Shown: piece by piece, positions 25,184 to 36,474 of the stretch | Layout of the letters: each line of letters begins with the position of its first letter | How positions within the stretch are numbered: the stretch's first letter is position 1 | Assembly: GCF_037392515.1 (NCBI RefSeq) | Contig: NC_090290.1 | Location: 56,556,753 to 56,620,752, forward strand | Length of the DNA: 64,000 nucleotides | Direction of reading: 5' to 3' | From: Haliotis asinina | Taxonomy: Eukaryota; Mollusca; Gastropoda; Lepetellida; Haliotidae | Notes under the pieces: generated by a model | Seen by the model: only the letters and a program-made list of their open reading frames with translations | What the model was told of the DNA's origin: nothing | Databases searched by the model: none | Program-made: the position numbers and the translations under genes

Positions 25184-25780
25184 TTATTGCCTGAATAGGT
25201 TAATGGGACTCATGTTACGGCATGGTTTCAATGCATCAAGACTTTCTACGCGTCGGTCTCTGTTCTGCAACAGATGGTCTCCCAAAGATGCTCGGTGGGA
25301 TTGTTTTGTGGACTTTTGTCGGGCCAAGGCAGAGTTGTTAACGTCTCTTGACGTAGCAAGACTCCTACGGCCTACGATGCGGCCTAGCACTGTTGGCCAT
25401 GAAGACTATGATTGTGTTCAGAGGCTGGTCATCGACATGTGAACCCTGTCTAATATGTCAGTGATGTACGGTTGTGCATTCATGTTTGTTTGATCGTCAC
25501 AAGCTCTAGTTATAGCATATTTACACCATCAAACAATCCCCTCCACACGGTAGTTGCTCTTGGATATTCCGGTGTCCGCAGTGTTTCTTCTGCGCCAAAC
25601 ACGAGCTCGGCCATCAAGCAGGAAACAAAAGAATCGACTCGCGTCCAAACAGTGAACCCTTTCCCGTGACCTCAACTTCCGGGGACGCCAAGGATGCACC
25701 AATCTAGGCGTGCTGCTTGGTAAGGGGTTCTTCCTGTTCCTTCGTGCTTTGGACATAACAACGTCTTGCTTCATAATCAG
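25184..25780 (-). pseudogene. Tc1-like transposase relic
   Basis: On the minus strand, about 25650-25560 reads DASRFFCFLLDGRARVWRRR, the 'DESRF..DGR.RVWRR' block of Tc1-like transposases. Further on, 25412-25378 reads FMANSARPHRR, the decayed 'QDNARPH' block. 25390-25184 reads as the C-terminal end with a 'RRV' block. Blocks are in the right order but in different frames, with stops between them and material missing, and the catalytic residues are lost. No terminal repeats were found. The element is old and dead. Confidence 0.7.
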
Positions 25781-25789
25781 CCGATTTTA

Positions 25790-26497
25790 GGTGATTCCGG
25801 ACAAACGACTATATGGAAGCCATTCTGTTTTTAACGCACAGCTTGAACAGATAAAGTCTTGTGATTCACTGAGGTTCTATATCCCCCCTAAGACGTCACT
25901 TGAGGTTAACCTGAATGTTGAAGGTCTGTAACGGCATTAGTTAAATGTTCTGATAAACGGCTGGTTGTCACCGAATGACAACCATGCATCATCCTGTTGC
26001 CCTCAGTTACATACCACCTGTCCGTACACCAATAACTTACAACTGTTATGAAGTTGCCGGGGGATCTATATTTGTTTATCAAAAAGAACTCCTTTGTTTT
26101 ACGAGTTGCGAGAACACTTTACATGAAACATGCCCCTACGTGAAGGCACGTGTATCGCACGCGATGTTTGACTTTTGTCGTAGCACGTGTATATATATGA
26201 AACCAATTAATAAATTAATGAAATTGATCACCATTATCACACAAATAAACATAACGATCATATAAAATGTATATGGGAGATAAGAATCATGTATATCATG
26301 TATATACCATTAATGAAGGTTTTAAAACTAAGCAATGTTTTCCATTAATTTGGTCTGTACTTGTATTTGTTTCACTTATATTTCTTCTAGCTGTCTAGTT
26401 GCTATTATTTTGGCTATCACATAATATTGACTTTGAAACATTCCTGTCGTCTAATACTTAACACAGGCCTAAACCGTCAAATATTTGACATACAGGA
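25790..26497. other. Unique AT-rich sequence
   Basis: No supported gene. The open frame at 25975-26265 (96 codons) has no domain and no splice signals that would tie it to a gene. Confidence 0.4.
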
Positions 26498-26618
26498 CCC
26501 AGTTGTATCAAACATTAATGAAGCATTAACATGCCATTAATTAAAGATGAATTGAGGATTTAATCTATCAGTAGGGTTTAATGTTGGCATTAGTTGATTA
26601 AGCAATGGTACAACCGGA
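26498..26618. mobile_element. Small MITE relic, possibly hAT-like
   Basis: Imperfect ends 'cccagttgtatcaaacattaa' and, on the other strand, 'ccggttgtaccattgcttaa' frame about 120 bp. I recall many invertebrate MITEs starting with a 'CAGTTG.ACCAA' type end. No clear target duplication is visible. Confidence 0.35.
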
Positions 26619-26619
26619 T

Positions 26620-27040
26620 CCATGCCATTTATGTATAAACACGCACCCCGTCTTATGGCTAACAGACAGACAGATAGTTTATTTAAGTCTCACCCTCATA
26701 TAAAAGTGCAGATATGTGCATATAATATACGTTAAATGAACCACCGATAAGGCTTATGAGAGACTATTATATAAAAGTGATATATATGATAAAAATAACA
26801 AAATGGAATTAGCCGTATAAATGATGTTTTCTTTTTTGGAGTAGATAAAAGCAGTTTGAATTTAAAGGTGAATGCATTACGTAACCGCGTCCATCCATCC
26901 ATTGAAAATGCTAAAATACTCTTTTGGTAAATACACTGAAACAACTAAGTGCTCATTGTGCGGGCTTATAAAAGGCCGGTGTACACCCCGGTAATCTGTG
27001 TGTAGTTGTCAACACTTGTACACGGACCCATCGCCCTTGT
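26620..27040. other. Unique AT-rich sequence
   Basis: I see nothing that can be supported. Confidence 0.4.
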
Positions 27041-27043
27041 ATT

Positions 27044-27135
27044 ACTGAGTGAGTGAGTGAGTGAGTGAGTGAGTGAGTGGGCGAGGTTTAACGCTACATG
27101 AACACAATTCCAGTGACATCACGACAGTTTAAATG
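27044..27135 (-). repeat. SINE tail fragment with (GTGA)n
   Basis: A (GTGA)n run at about 27044-27078 leads into 'gaggtttaacgct' and 'aattccagtgacatcac', the complement of the SINE tail. Only the tail end is kept. Confidence 0.55.
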
Positions 27136-27139
27136 GGAA

Positions 27140-28238
27140 GGAATGTCTCAGACTGTGCCACGTGAGCCTGACTATACACGAGTGTAGCGGGCCATTTTGT
27201 TTCGTTTAAGCCCGATTAGTTGCAAATAGTCAATTTAGTGCTTTGAATTTAGATAGTATTGAAGACTTGCACAACTTCCATAGCAAAAATTATGTGTAAG
27301 CCCGGACATGTTTTATGTAATGGTAGTTGTGCTCCTGCCATTGCAGGACAGACATACAAACGTAATCGGGTCGAACTGCAATAAGAAACCAATCGCGGCG
27401 CCTCAATCGACCCCTGCACATTCTGAGAACCACGTGGGTTATATGTTTTAAAAAAGAACAAATTTTGTTTTAATGAAACGGTTACACCAAAAACCTCTTT
27501 GTTATTGATAGACACATACAATTCGGGTCACGTCACAACCAAGTGACGTTCTTATATATATTAAGCGTGTGGACACTCTCACGTTTCTTCTGAAATGGCG
27601 TACTCACTAATGGAACACTTCCGCATTCGTTGGGAAAATCTTTGTAATTCCCAAGAAGTAATTAATACGCAAGCTTCCTGGGGCCGTTGTGCATAGAAAA
27701 CAGATGTGTCTAAGCATATTCATAAAGTTTAGTTCAGACCATTATGTACAGATGCTACAGTTCTGAACAAGGAAACTTTTTTAAAAAAGAAAGAACATTT
27801 AAATAAAAAAAAACATGGAAGAAATTGGTGAAACGTAGAATTAAACAAATAATGTTTTATACAAAATTGGAGATTACCTGATTGGGGAAATTGCATCTGA
27901 AAACTTCTAATTCAAAAATATTCCACCGGGAGCATGCTCCCGGACCTCTGCCATCTTCGCGGCCTCGAACGTAGGATCGTAGACTTCGGCAATGCTGGCC
28001 TTCACCCAAATTAAGAATGAGTGAGGATGGTTTATGCTCCATTAGATAATGAGCTTCGTAAAATTCACCCGTGCAAGGAATCGTTCACTCAAAGTAACAG
28101 AACAGAAAGCGAACTCAAAAAGTTTCTGGCAGCCTAGGATTTGTATGCTTGTTCCGTGTTTGTAGCTATTTTCACCAAAGTATATATGCCACCATCGAAC
28201 ATCCTGTGTTGGACTATCATCGGCGCAGTTCGATTTAC
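27140..28238. other. Otherwise unique sequence
   Basis: Apart from the weak TATA-plus-ORF item at 27553-27696, I see no gene or repeat that can be supported. Confidence 0.35.
27553..27696 (+). other. TATA box followed by a short open frame (weak)
   Basis: TATATATT at 27553-27560 is followed about 35 bases on by an ATG at 27595 and a 33-codon frame starting MAYSLMEHFRIRW, which stops at 27696. I recognise no family and no downstream exon. It could be a small transcript or chance. Confidence 0.15.
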
Positions 28239-28239
28239 A

Positions 28240-28405
28240 ATGAGTGAGTGAGTTTATTTTTATGCCGCTTTTAGCAATAATCCAGCAACATCACGGCGGG
28301 GACACCACACATTTTCTTCACTCATTGTATACCCATGAGGGGAATCGAACACGGGTCTTCAACGAGATGAGCGACCTCTTTAACCACTAGACTGCCCCAA
28401 GGTCC
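28240..28405 (-). repeat. SINE family A, minus orientation
   Basis: On the plus strand it begins with 'gagtgagtgagtttattttt' (reverse tail), passes 'agcaataatccagcaacatc' and ends in the reverse tRNA head 'taaccactagactgcccca'. Confidence 0.85.
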
Positions 28406-28409
28406 AGTT

Positions 28410-29490
28410 GCAGCTGGAGATCCTCTTGTCCAATATCAGTACAGGAGGCGGATGCTGAGAATTTGGACGCTTGTTTTGTTTTCCGCCAGTGTTTGGCCAT
28501 ACAATAACAACAATCATTTAGTCGGAGAACAATGTGACAGACTGGTGGCTTAATGGTGACCTTCTGGTATTAATGACCTTCACCCTTTCGTGCATATATA
28601 CCCTAGAAAGAAACTGAGTTGTTGTCAAATTTAACTTTCAGTTTTGTTTTTGTTTTAATCAGAGTAAAGTATATAGTGTTTGTCATATAGAACATGGGTT
28701 GGGATTGATTAACGCCGTTTATCACGCATGAAAATATCGACCTTGCCTTGTACTGTGCTTCCCTGATTTGTTTTGGTTTTAGATTCTCCACAATCTCACA
28801 GACATCGCCAACAGCGCGTATTAATCAACACCAGTCGTCACAGTCAGTGTACGGTGACAAAAGAGTTTGGTCTTCCCGTGGCTATGGATGTGTACTGGTG
28901 TCACAGTCAGAAATCTGCGTAGACGAATCTGATTTGTTTGTTTATTTTAACGCGTATAGTTTTAAATTGTTTCAGTAAATTGTGAAAATACTGAAAAGAT
29001 CAAATGAAAATAAACGACGGACATGATTATAAACGGTGATGGATAGAAACTAAATCTAATATATAATCTATACCCAGCGTTTGTGCAACATCTAGCAACG
29101 GTCGCAACTCTATAACATAATATCACTGTCACAGGAACAACATACAAGATGTTAAGATGATATATGGAGAGGGAAAAACCCAATGTGTACATATGTCGCT
29201 GGGGCACCTTCTAAATTTAAACATATTTTTGTGTTTCTATCAATTTTGTTAAAGAGACGAATGTATGCGAGGATGTATGGAAAGAATTTCAGTAAAACGT
29301 AAAATCAGTCGGTTGGTGTTTATACGATGTAGCTGTTTGCAGTGGAAATTATGAATTTCAAGCTATTTAAGTTTGTTTTCACCGGCTTACAAAATCAAAA
29401 ATTACTTTCTTCTGATAGTAACATGTATATTTCATTGATGGACCATAGGATTTTGCGTGACATTGCTTGTAACATAACAATTTCACTCTT
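28410..29490. other. Unique AT-rich sequence
   Basis: No supported gene. The frame at 28748-28978 follows a pyrimidine-rich acceptor-like sequence but matches nothing I know. Confidence 0.35.
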
Positions 29491-29504
29491 GGAAGCGAGG
29501 CGGT

Positions 29505-29893
29505 TAATATAAATAGAGGATACCAAACGACCTTCTGTGTAATACCATTTTTATTAAACGAGTTAATGATTTGGTATCAGACGAGCGAAAGCGAGTTTGA
29601 TACTAAATCTTTAACGAGTTTAATGAAAATGGTATTTCACGGAAGCGAGTTTAGTATTCTGTTTATTACTCGCCAACATAAATTGACAGAAACTGCGGCG
29701 AAATTGCCTACAGTGTGAGGACTCTCAGCTTTCAAGTCAAGCAAGGTCTAGTAAAATCGCGACATCAACATTAGCATTGTGACGTCACAACTTTGAACCA
29801 TTTTGACGTCATACGTTAAGCGGTATTACACTAGTGTAATATTGAAGTGAAAATATTACACTGCAGTTTCTTCAACGGGCGAGTAATAATATC
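29505..29893 (-). mobile_element. CRE-carrying MITE, copy 3
   Basis: About 390 bp, inverted relative to the copies at 60390-61126. Shared blocks include 'accttctgtgtaataccat', 'acgagttaatgattt', 'gtgacgtcacaac' and 'gggcgagtaataat'. It contains the palindrome GTGACGTCAC (29779-29788) and another TGACGTCA at 29803. It has no coding capacity and lies in intergenic DNA. Confidence 0.8.
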
Positions 29894-30063
29894 ACTTACA
29901 ATATCACTTATATCGCTTTGCACACACAAACAACCCATAAACTACGGGGTACGTGGAAATCTGTGCATAGTGACACCATCACCCGGCCCCATGGAGCAAT
30001 TGACGGCAACACAATTCGTTCCCAGCGCTACTTCAGCTGTGTTTAACAGAACTTCAGCCAGTT

Positions 30064-30230
30064 TATTGTATCAGTCGGAATTGTACCATGAATGAATGAA
30101 TGAATTAGAGTAAGAATTAAGAACAAGAATTATGTAAATGAATGAAAGAAATAAAGAAAAATAATAAAAGAAAGAAGTACATACGTGAATGAATGAAAGA
30201 ATAAATGATACGCCGCGACCTTCCCTCCCA
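30064..30230. repeat. GAATGA/AAAGAAAT-type low-complexity sequence
   Basis: Short (TGAA)n runs at about 30088-30102 and 30139-30200 are mixed with AAAGAAAT words. No gene is seen here. Confidence 0.6.
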
Positions 30231-30520
30231 AAACATGTTAAAGAACGCAAAAGTATCGCGAGAACATAGCTGTCCTTTTTCAAAAAAATCTATTTGGAGA
30301 AAGTTTTGTTTATATTAATAAATAATTCAGATATCTTATTGCATGTGGAGAATGGAATGGACATTTTATTACTTGACACTGTCACATACCCCTCAAAAAC
30401 AGAAAGTGTAAAACTGTTACAAAGCGTTGTAAACACCTTTCCAGTTTTGTCAAATAATAAGATCAACAAGAAAGAAAGAAGTTATGGAACTATAACCCTA
30501 AAGCATCACAAACATCAATT

Positions 30521-30880
30521 GCGGATCAGATCAGATCGGCGATATGTCATATTTTTCACACACCTAAATACACCCCGAACATTTTGTTTTAAATTATGAA
30601 ACTATCACTATTACTTGCAAACACATTTCACCTGATAGTATATTCCCCCCATAAGAATTTAAGGTGTGTGTTAAAGATGTTTTTGAAGCAATAACTAGGA
30701 ACACTCACACAACGTCGTGTAGTATTTCAGTGGCGGATCAGAACAGATCAGTGATATGTCATATTTTTCACCCATCTCAGTTACACCCTAACAATTTTTT
30801 AAGTTATAAAACTATTACTATTACTTGCAAATACCTTTCAACTAAAGGTATGTTTCCCTTCTAAAAACTAAAAGAATGTG
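30521..30880. repeat. Diverged direct duplication, offset about 212 bp
   Basis: 'gcggatcaga' begins at 30521 and again at 30733. The following 130-150 bases match in both, sharing 'gatatgtcatatttttcac', 'ctattacttgcaaa' and 'aactatcac/aactattac'. It is an old tandem duplication or two copies of a short repeat. No coding content. Confidence 0.7.
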
Positions 30881-31211
30881 TGAACGAAATTTTCATCGGC
30901 ACAATTTAGTCTATCTTCGCGGTGAATCGAGAATAGAAACCATTGAGCTATAACATACCGACTTGAATCTACTGTCCTAATACTGACACTAATACCAATT
31001 ATTTGACTTAAGCTGAAGTGACAAAATAGGTAACTTATCTCCTACATGTAGGATTTCAGTTGTTACAACACAAAGCGAATTTAGTCAGCTGTTGAAAATA
31101 AACCGGCCTCAATCTTAAATACTACGCTGCCATCATACTGGCTACACTTGTTAAGTAACGACCCGAGGCATACCTTCAGGGGCATACGATCAGTTTCTTC
31201 TCCCTCTATAT

Positions 31212-31458
31212 CAGGTCTACCATACAAACGGTGAACAAATCATCAAAACTGATCTCATATACACCAAAATGACCGTTCTCGGACGCTGTTGCAGCTGATA
31301 CGCGAGTTTTGTTTCCATTTCAAAAGATTAGTTTTCCGTTACAGGAGGTTTGTTTCGGTTTTAGAGGATATTGTGGCAGTTTCTGATGATTTTTGTTCTG
31401 TTTAGGTGTATATGAGTTCAGTTTTGATGATTTGTTCACCGTTTGTATGGTAGGCCTG
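31212..31458. mobile_element. MITE with about 55-bp TIRs and TATAT target duplication
   Basis: A 247-bp element with ends CAGGTCTACC and GGTAGGCCTG. The arms (31212-31265, 31405-31458) are almost perfect reverse complements through 'aaacggtgaacaaatcatca'. It is flanked on each side by TATAT (31207-31211, 31459-31463). Superfamily not assigned. High arm identity suggests a young insertion. Confidence 0.8.
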
Positions 31459-31556
31459 TATATCGTCGCCCTGATACCACTAACCTAAAATCGTTCCTCC
31501 TATGACGTCACTGCAACCCGTCTGTGGTTTCATTGGCGGGAGAGAGTAATATTACC

Positions 31557-31841
31557 TTGCCAGTTGAACATTTAAATCACAGAATTTTATTCAACTTCGG
31601 ATAAAAGTTGTCTAAGAAATGGCCATAGTTTAAAATCATTATTATTAGTTTGTATTACAAGGGTTTAAGCGCAGTAGTAGGAACAGTGCTGTACGTGACG
31701 AACGTTTACTTAGACCAACTCTACTTGTGCATACCCCCTTGTAATACAAGTAAATATTGCAGTTTGATACTGTGAGTTTTTGTTAAGCAACTTTTATCCT
31801 TAGTTGAATACAGTTCTGAGAATTAAATGATCAGTTGGCGA
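31557..31841. mobile_element. Second palindromic MITE, about 285 bp
   Basis: Ends 'ttgccagttgaacatttaaa' and the complement of 'aattaaatgatcagttggcga' match over about 65 bases, including 'attcaact..ggataaaagttg'. An inner inverted pair, 'ttgtattacaaggg' / 'cccttgtaatacaa', nests inside. It lies only about 100 bp from the MITE at 31212. No clear target duplication is seen. Confidence 0.7.
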
Positions 31842-31849
31842 GATAGAAT

Positions 31850-33225
31850 TATGAGGGTTCGCAATCTTAAGTTCACTTCATTCTCTTTACTTTTTTGTTT
31901 AAAGTGAAATTCATCTGTACGTTTTCACAGGAAACAGACCATAATGTATCAATTGATGATAAATCTGAACACCCACCCTCTTAAAATGAATGAATGAATG
32001 AATGAATAGTGATCTATATATCACAGAGAAAAAACATACATCACAGAAATATCCTCAAATATTCAATCCAGTATCCTGTGCTCCCTAAAGAGGTACTCAT
32101 GATCATAAACAGCTTCAACTGGGATGTTACATTTCTAACCGCTGAAAATCTCTTCAGAACACGTGGACTTGCAATAACTAATTACGGTTAATCAGGAAGA
32201 CTTTTTTTTAAAAAAAAATCATATTTCATTTACGAAGCACAAAGTTATTGGAGAAATTATTCTCATAAGAACCTAAAGACATTTACGTTTACACCATAAG
32301 TTTAAAAATATGTGCATATATGTTCCTGATCATGGGCGTCCCTCTTATAACGTTGAGCGTATGATATGGTAATTTGACTCGTTTAGTTTCTGGGATGTTT
32401 ATGGCCGTTTTTAAAAATAGGAATGCTTGTTTAATTCATGTAATAGAATAGTTCACCATATTTAGAATCTAAGTCACCCCAAGCGCCATATAGCAGTCAT
32501 GTATTCAGCATATTGATAGCTGTCGTCAAGAAATGCGACTGATGTCTTGCTTATCAGATCTTTTGCCTATTTCAGTTCCCTTAAAATCGATATTTCTTTC
32601 CTGTCAAAGTAAACTTTTTCATACCACGGGAGACAACTCCTTCCCTCCTAATCATTGCAGAAACTCGTAAATATCGGAAGATTGTTGCATCAGCTCATTT
32701 TGCCTGTTAAACGTGTCTAATGGAGCTAAATATGCGTATGAATTAAAATGCAATGAATGGCAAACTCTGCGATTGTCCACTTGTCCAGTATAACTATATG
32801 AAAGAGGTATGCAGGCGCACGTTTGACACATTGACTCTTTGGTGAATGAAAACCACAAAAGAGTTACTCGGTGTCGCATAACTTTGTTACCCATGGAATT
32901 TAAGTCCCCGTTGTGTTTTGTTGGAGTCGATATGAGTTGGCTCATGTGGCCTGAATTCACTGTTATTATAAGTGTATTTTTGATAATTGCAAATTCACGT
33001 CCGTGAATTCCGTCATGAGAAACTGTTTTATTCATGACAAGTATTTCGAGCGATCACCAGTCCTTGAGCGTCAATGTAAACTCACATGTCGAGGTTCTAA
33101 CCGTCTGCTGGCGATTATCCCAGGTAACAGTAATTCTTCTTGATCACTCTTCGGAGGTTTAACTTCAGTTGCGTATTTGTGAAAAGATGTTTGTTGTTCA
33201 ATGCTACTGTGAGTTGCAATATTTA
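31850..33225. other. Unique sequence
   Basis: No supported gene. A short (GAAT)n run lies at 31988-32006, and an A/T run at 32205-32217. Confidence 0.4.
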
Positions 33226-33226
33226 A

Positions 33227-33500
33227 AGAGTGAGTGAGTGAGTTTACTTTTACGTCACACTCAGCAATATTCCGGCTATATGGCAGCGGTCTGTAAATAA
33301 TCAAGTATGGACCAGACAATCCAGTGACCAACAACATGAGCATCGATCTGCGCAATTGGGAACCGATGACATGTGTCAGTCAAGTCAGCGATCCTGACCA
33401 CCCGATCCCGTTAGTCGCCTCTTACGACAAGCATAGTCGCCTTTTATGGCAAGCATGGGTTGCTGAAGGCCTATTCTACCCTGGGACCTTCACGGGTCAT
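33227..33500 (-). repeat. SINE family B, near full length
   Basis: On the plus strand it opens with (GAGT)n and 'ttacgtcacactcagcaata' and closes with 'gggaccttcacgggtca'. It is the best reference copy of family B here, about 270 bp. Confidence 0.9.
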
Positions 33501-33519
33501 ATTTAAAGAAGTAATTGCA

Positions 33520-33950
33520 CCACAATACTGGAGTAATTAAGAAATTAATTCCATGGTTTGTTGATTGAAATAATTTAATCTTCAGTCTACAATAGTTAAC
33601 TCTTCGCTCGCTGACAAACTTTTCGAACAGTCACTAGAGAAAAAAATGCGTTTTCGCGACTTATTGAAAGTTAAACCGACAAAAATCCATGGTTCAGATG
33701 AGTTCATAGAGAGAATAAGTTTAGAAGTTAAAATAAATCCATCTGTGATCCCAAAACCAAAGATCCACTTCTCTGACCGACTTGTCCATAAATTCTTTTA
33801 TTTTTCATAAAGGGAATATGAACGATACCAACATATGCAAAGAATCAGACGTTTCACTCTGATATGGTGTCTCTGTGAGCCATTTAGAAAGTTGACAAAA
33901 TGTGACACAGATAATATTTTGGGTTACATTTTCTCTATGGAAGGCGCAGT
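33520..33950. other. Unique sequence
   Basis: I see nothing that can be supported. Confidence 0.4.
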
Positions 33951-33951
33951 G

Positions 33952-34030
33952 GGTGGCTGAGTGGGTTAGACCGCTGACTTTGTGTGCTGCCGGTGGGGAC
34001 CAGTTGAAACGGTGACACGGTAGAACGGTG
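33952..34030 (+). repeat. tRNA-like SINE head, a third family
   Basis: 'cagtgggtggctgagtggg' followed by 'ttagaccgctgactttgtg' resembles an A-box and anticodon region. The B-box position is degraded, so it is not a tRNA gene. A matching B-box-like sequence, 'gggttcgaatcccgg', appears at 34618 beyond the minisatellite. Confidence 0.5.
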
Positions 34031-34329
34031 ACAGAGAAATGTAAAGGCCACACATTTATTTTTTTCAATAAGAAAATACTAACTAAGATTCGTCTACGTA
34101 TATATGATGCATACAGTAGCTTCACAACAGCAAATGAAGACTTCTTCCTTTCACAATGTTTTCAGTTATATTGTGAATCATGCATTGTCTTCTTTACACA
34201 AATATATACACGTCCTACTTTGCGCATGTTGTCAGGACATCAGACAGATCTCCATCTCGGTGCTCGTTCCAGGCTGCAAGGATTCGCTTCTGGCTCAGTG
34301 TACCTTTTCTCCTCAGATGGGATGTCGGA

Positions 34330-34565
34330 ACACCGTCTGCACCAGTTCTTGTCTACGTTTGCACCAGTTCTTGTCTACGTTTGCACCAGTTCTAGTCGAC
34401 GTTTGCACCAGTTCTAGTCGACGTCTGCACCAGTTCTTGTCGACGTTTGCACCAGTTCTTGTCGACGTTTGCATCAGTTCTTGTCGACGTTTGCACCAAT
34501 TCTTGTCGCCGTCTGCACAGTTCCTGTCGACATTTGTACCAGTTCTTGTCGCCGTCTGCTTTGTG
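34330..34565. repeat. 22-bp minisatellite, about 10 copies
   Basis: Unit: tttgcaccagttcttgtcgacg, with T/G and C/T variants. Three units make 66 bases, so all frames stay open and give 22-residue repeats, seen as 'open frames' on both strands. This is an artefact of the repeat, not a gene. Confidence 0.9.
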
Positions 34566-34659
34566 GCCGTTATATCTGGCATCCGTGGCGATTAGGTGAT
34601 TGTTTCTGAGAGTGTGGGTTCGAATCCCGGATGACACTCGACCTAACAAACATACTAGA

Positions 34660-35030
34660 ATCTGTACTGTACCGAGAATGTGTAATCCTTAAGAAAATAT
34701 ATTTGACCTATATTATCTCTCAGAGGCTGATATGCAAGAAATTAAGAGAGTATTTGTTGTGAAAAATCCCCAAGTCTAAAACTACACATTCCAATATCCA
34801 AGGGAGATAGTAATGATATAACACGTGGAAAAATGTCTTGCTCAAAATGATTCCCGCTGGTTGATGGGTTTGTCTGCGCGCGGAGAATTTGCGGTATGAA
34901 GTCTGTCTGGGGGAACTAAATCATAACCATGTGCTTTTTTACCAATGTATGTAGCCCAGTCAGCTCTCAAACAGACTTACGACCCTTGCGTGTACGGTGT
35001 TAATTATAACATACAAAGCCTTACAAAATG
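34660..35030. other. Unique sequence
   Basis: No supported gene or repeat. Confidence 0.4.
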
Positions 35031-35031
35031 C

Positions 35032-35178
35032 TCTCAAAGTGGTTAAGGCGTTCGCTCGCCAGGTCGAAGGTCCAGGTTCGATTCCCCACATGGGTACAAT
35101 GTGTGAAGACCATTTCTAGTGTCCCCGCCGAGATATTGCTGGAATATTTGCTAAAAGCGGTGTAAAACCATAGCCAGT
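35032..35178 (+). repeat. SINE family A
   Basis: Head 'gtggttaaggcgttcgctcg', B-box 'ggttcgattccccacatgg', body 'gatattgctggaatatttgc', then 'aaaagcggtgtaaaacca'. The (ACTC)n end is missing. Confidence 0.85.
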
Positions 35179-35189
35179 CAGCTTTCAAA

Positions 35190-35524
35190 AAGTGTCATTG
35201 TTCATGGTAATGATGTGGAGACATTTCCAAATTAGACACGTCATTGTCCATATCAATGTTCCATTCCCAGAGTTGACGTCATGTATGCTTCAGGTGAACA
35301 GTCGGTTTGCCTTTGCCTCTGTGACCTCGCGAACACCTGGTGTCATCAATGTCGGGTAGAGTGTGTGATACTGTCGGAACCGTATCATGGACTTAGATTA
35401 ACGCTGAAAGTCTGAATATGCATATTATTCTGATAGTATCTTTTAAATTGAAAAGGGGTTCCAGTAAGTTCTGGGAAGCCCAGAACCTGAGGAAATCTAG
35501 ACTTGCTTCGTTTAGGACTTCGGC
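35190..35524. other. Unique sequence before the 62-bp minisatellite
   Basis: No supported gene or repeat. Confidence 0.4.
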
Positions 35525-35525
35525 A

Positions 35526-35899
<374 letters not shown>

Positions 35900-35941
35900 G
35901 GGGGAGAGGGGCTCTGTTGTTTGGTTGAGTTTATTTTCTAC

Positions 35942-36474
35942 AGATTAAGATAGATATGCAGCAGAGAGGGTTCGCGTGATCCTGGCACAGTCAGGTTGGT
36001 AAGGCTTATCATCAGCTCAGGGCCCTCGCCCCCTCTACACGCAGGCCGGACAGCGAATGGGACTTTTCCCATTCAAAAACACTGCTTAGTCGAACCCACC
36101 AAGAACTTTCCGGACAATATGGAGGCTCCCCAACACTGCAGCTTCCTGCATTACCCAGATTGTCAGAAGGGCTGTGCTCCCGGTGTTGAACCCGGGCACT
36201 CTCTTGATCTGAGCCAAGATATCAGGAGGTACCAAACCAAGGGCACCGAGAATAATGGGGAGCCTGACGACAGTGTACTTGGGATGCAAGCGAGACATTT
36301 CAAAGGCGAGGTCCGTATATTTATCATGCTTTTCCTGAATGTTGCCAATCACATTGTTGTCAAAAGGGACAGAAAATTCAATGATGTAAATAATTTCATT
36401 GGTTTTATCAAAAAGGACAAGATCCGGTTTGTTGGCTGGAATTCGTCTCAGGCTGTATATTGGCGTATTCCAGA
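35942..36474 (-). mobile_element. LINE 3' fragment (R2/NeSL-like, RLE type), copy 1
   Basis: On the minus strand the frame ends with KVLGGFD and a stop near 36085, and holds most of a restriction-like endonuclease domain: KPDLVLFD, EIIYIIEFSVP, then EKHDKY and HPKYTVV. Homology to copy 2 (44262-45034) stops abruptly at about 36474, so the 5' part is truncated as is usual for LINEs. The acidic residue in IIEFSVP, a likely catalytic position, is kept here but is Q in copy 2. The 3' UTR (35942-36080) is shared by both copies. The match to RLE-type non-LTR elements is from motif recall. Confidence 0.75.

Noticed and set aside
25975-26265. 96-codon frame as a gene
   Set aside because: No domain, no promoter or splice evidence, and composition like its surroundings.
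34104-34649. Several 70-160 codon frames on both strands near 34.1-34.6 kb
   Set aside because: They come from the 22-bp minisatellite, which is open in all frames. No domain or splice context.
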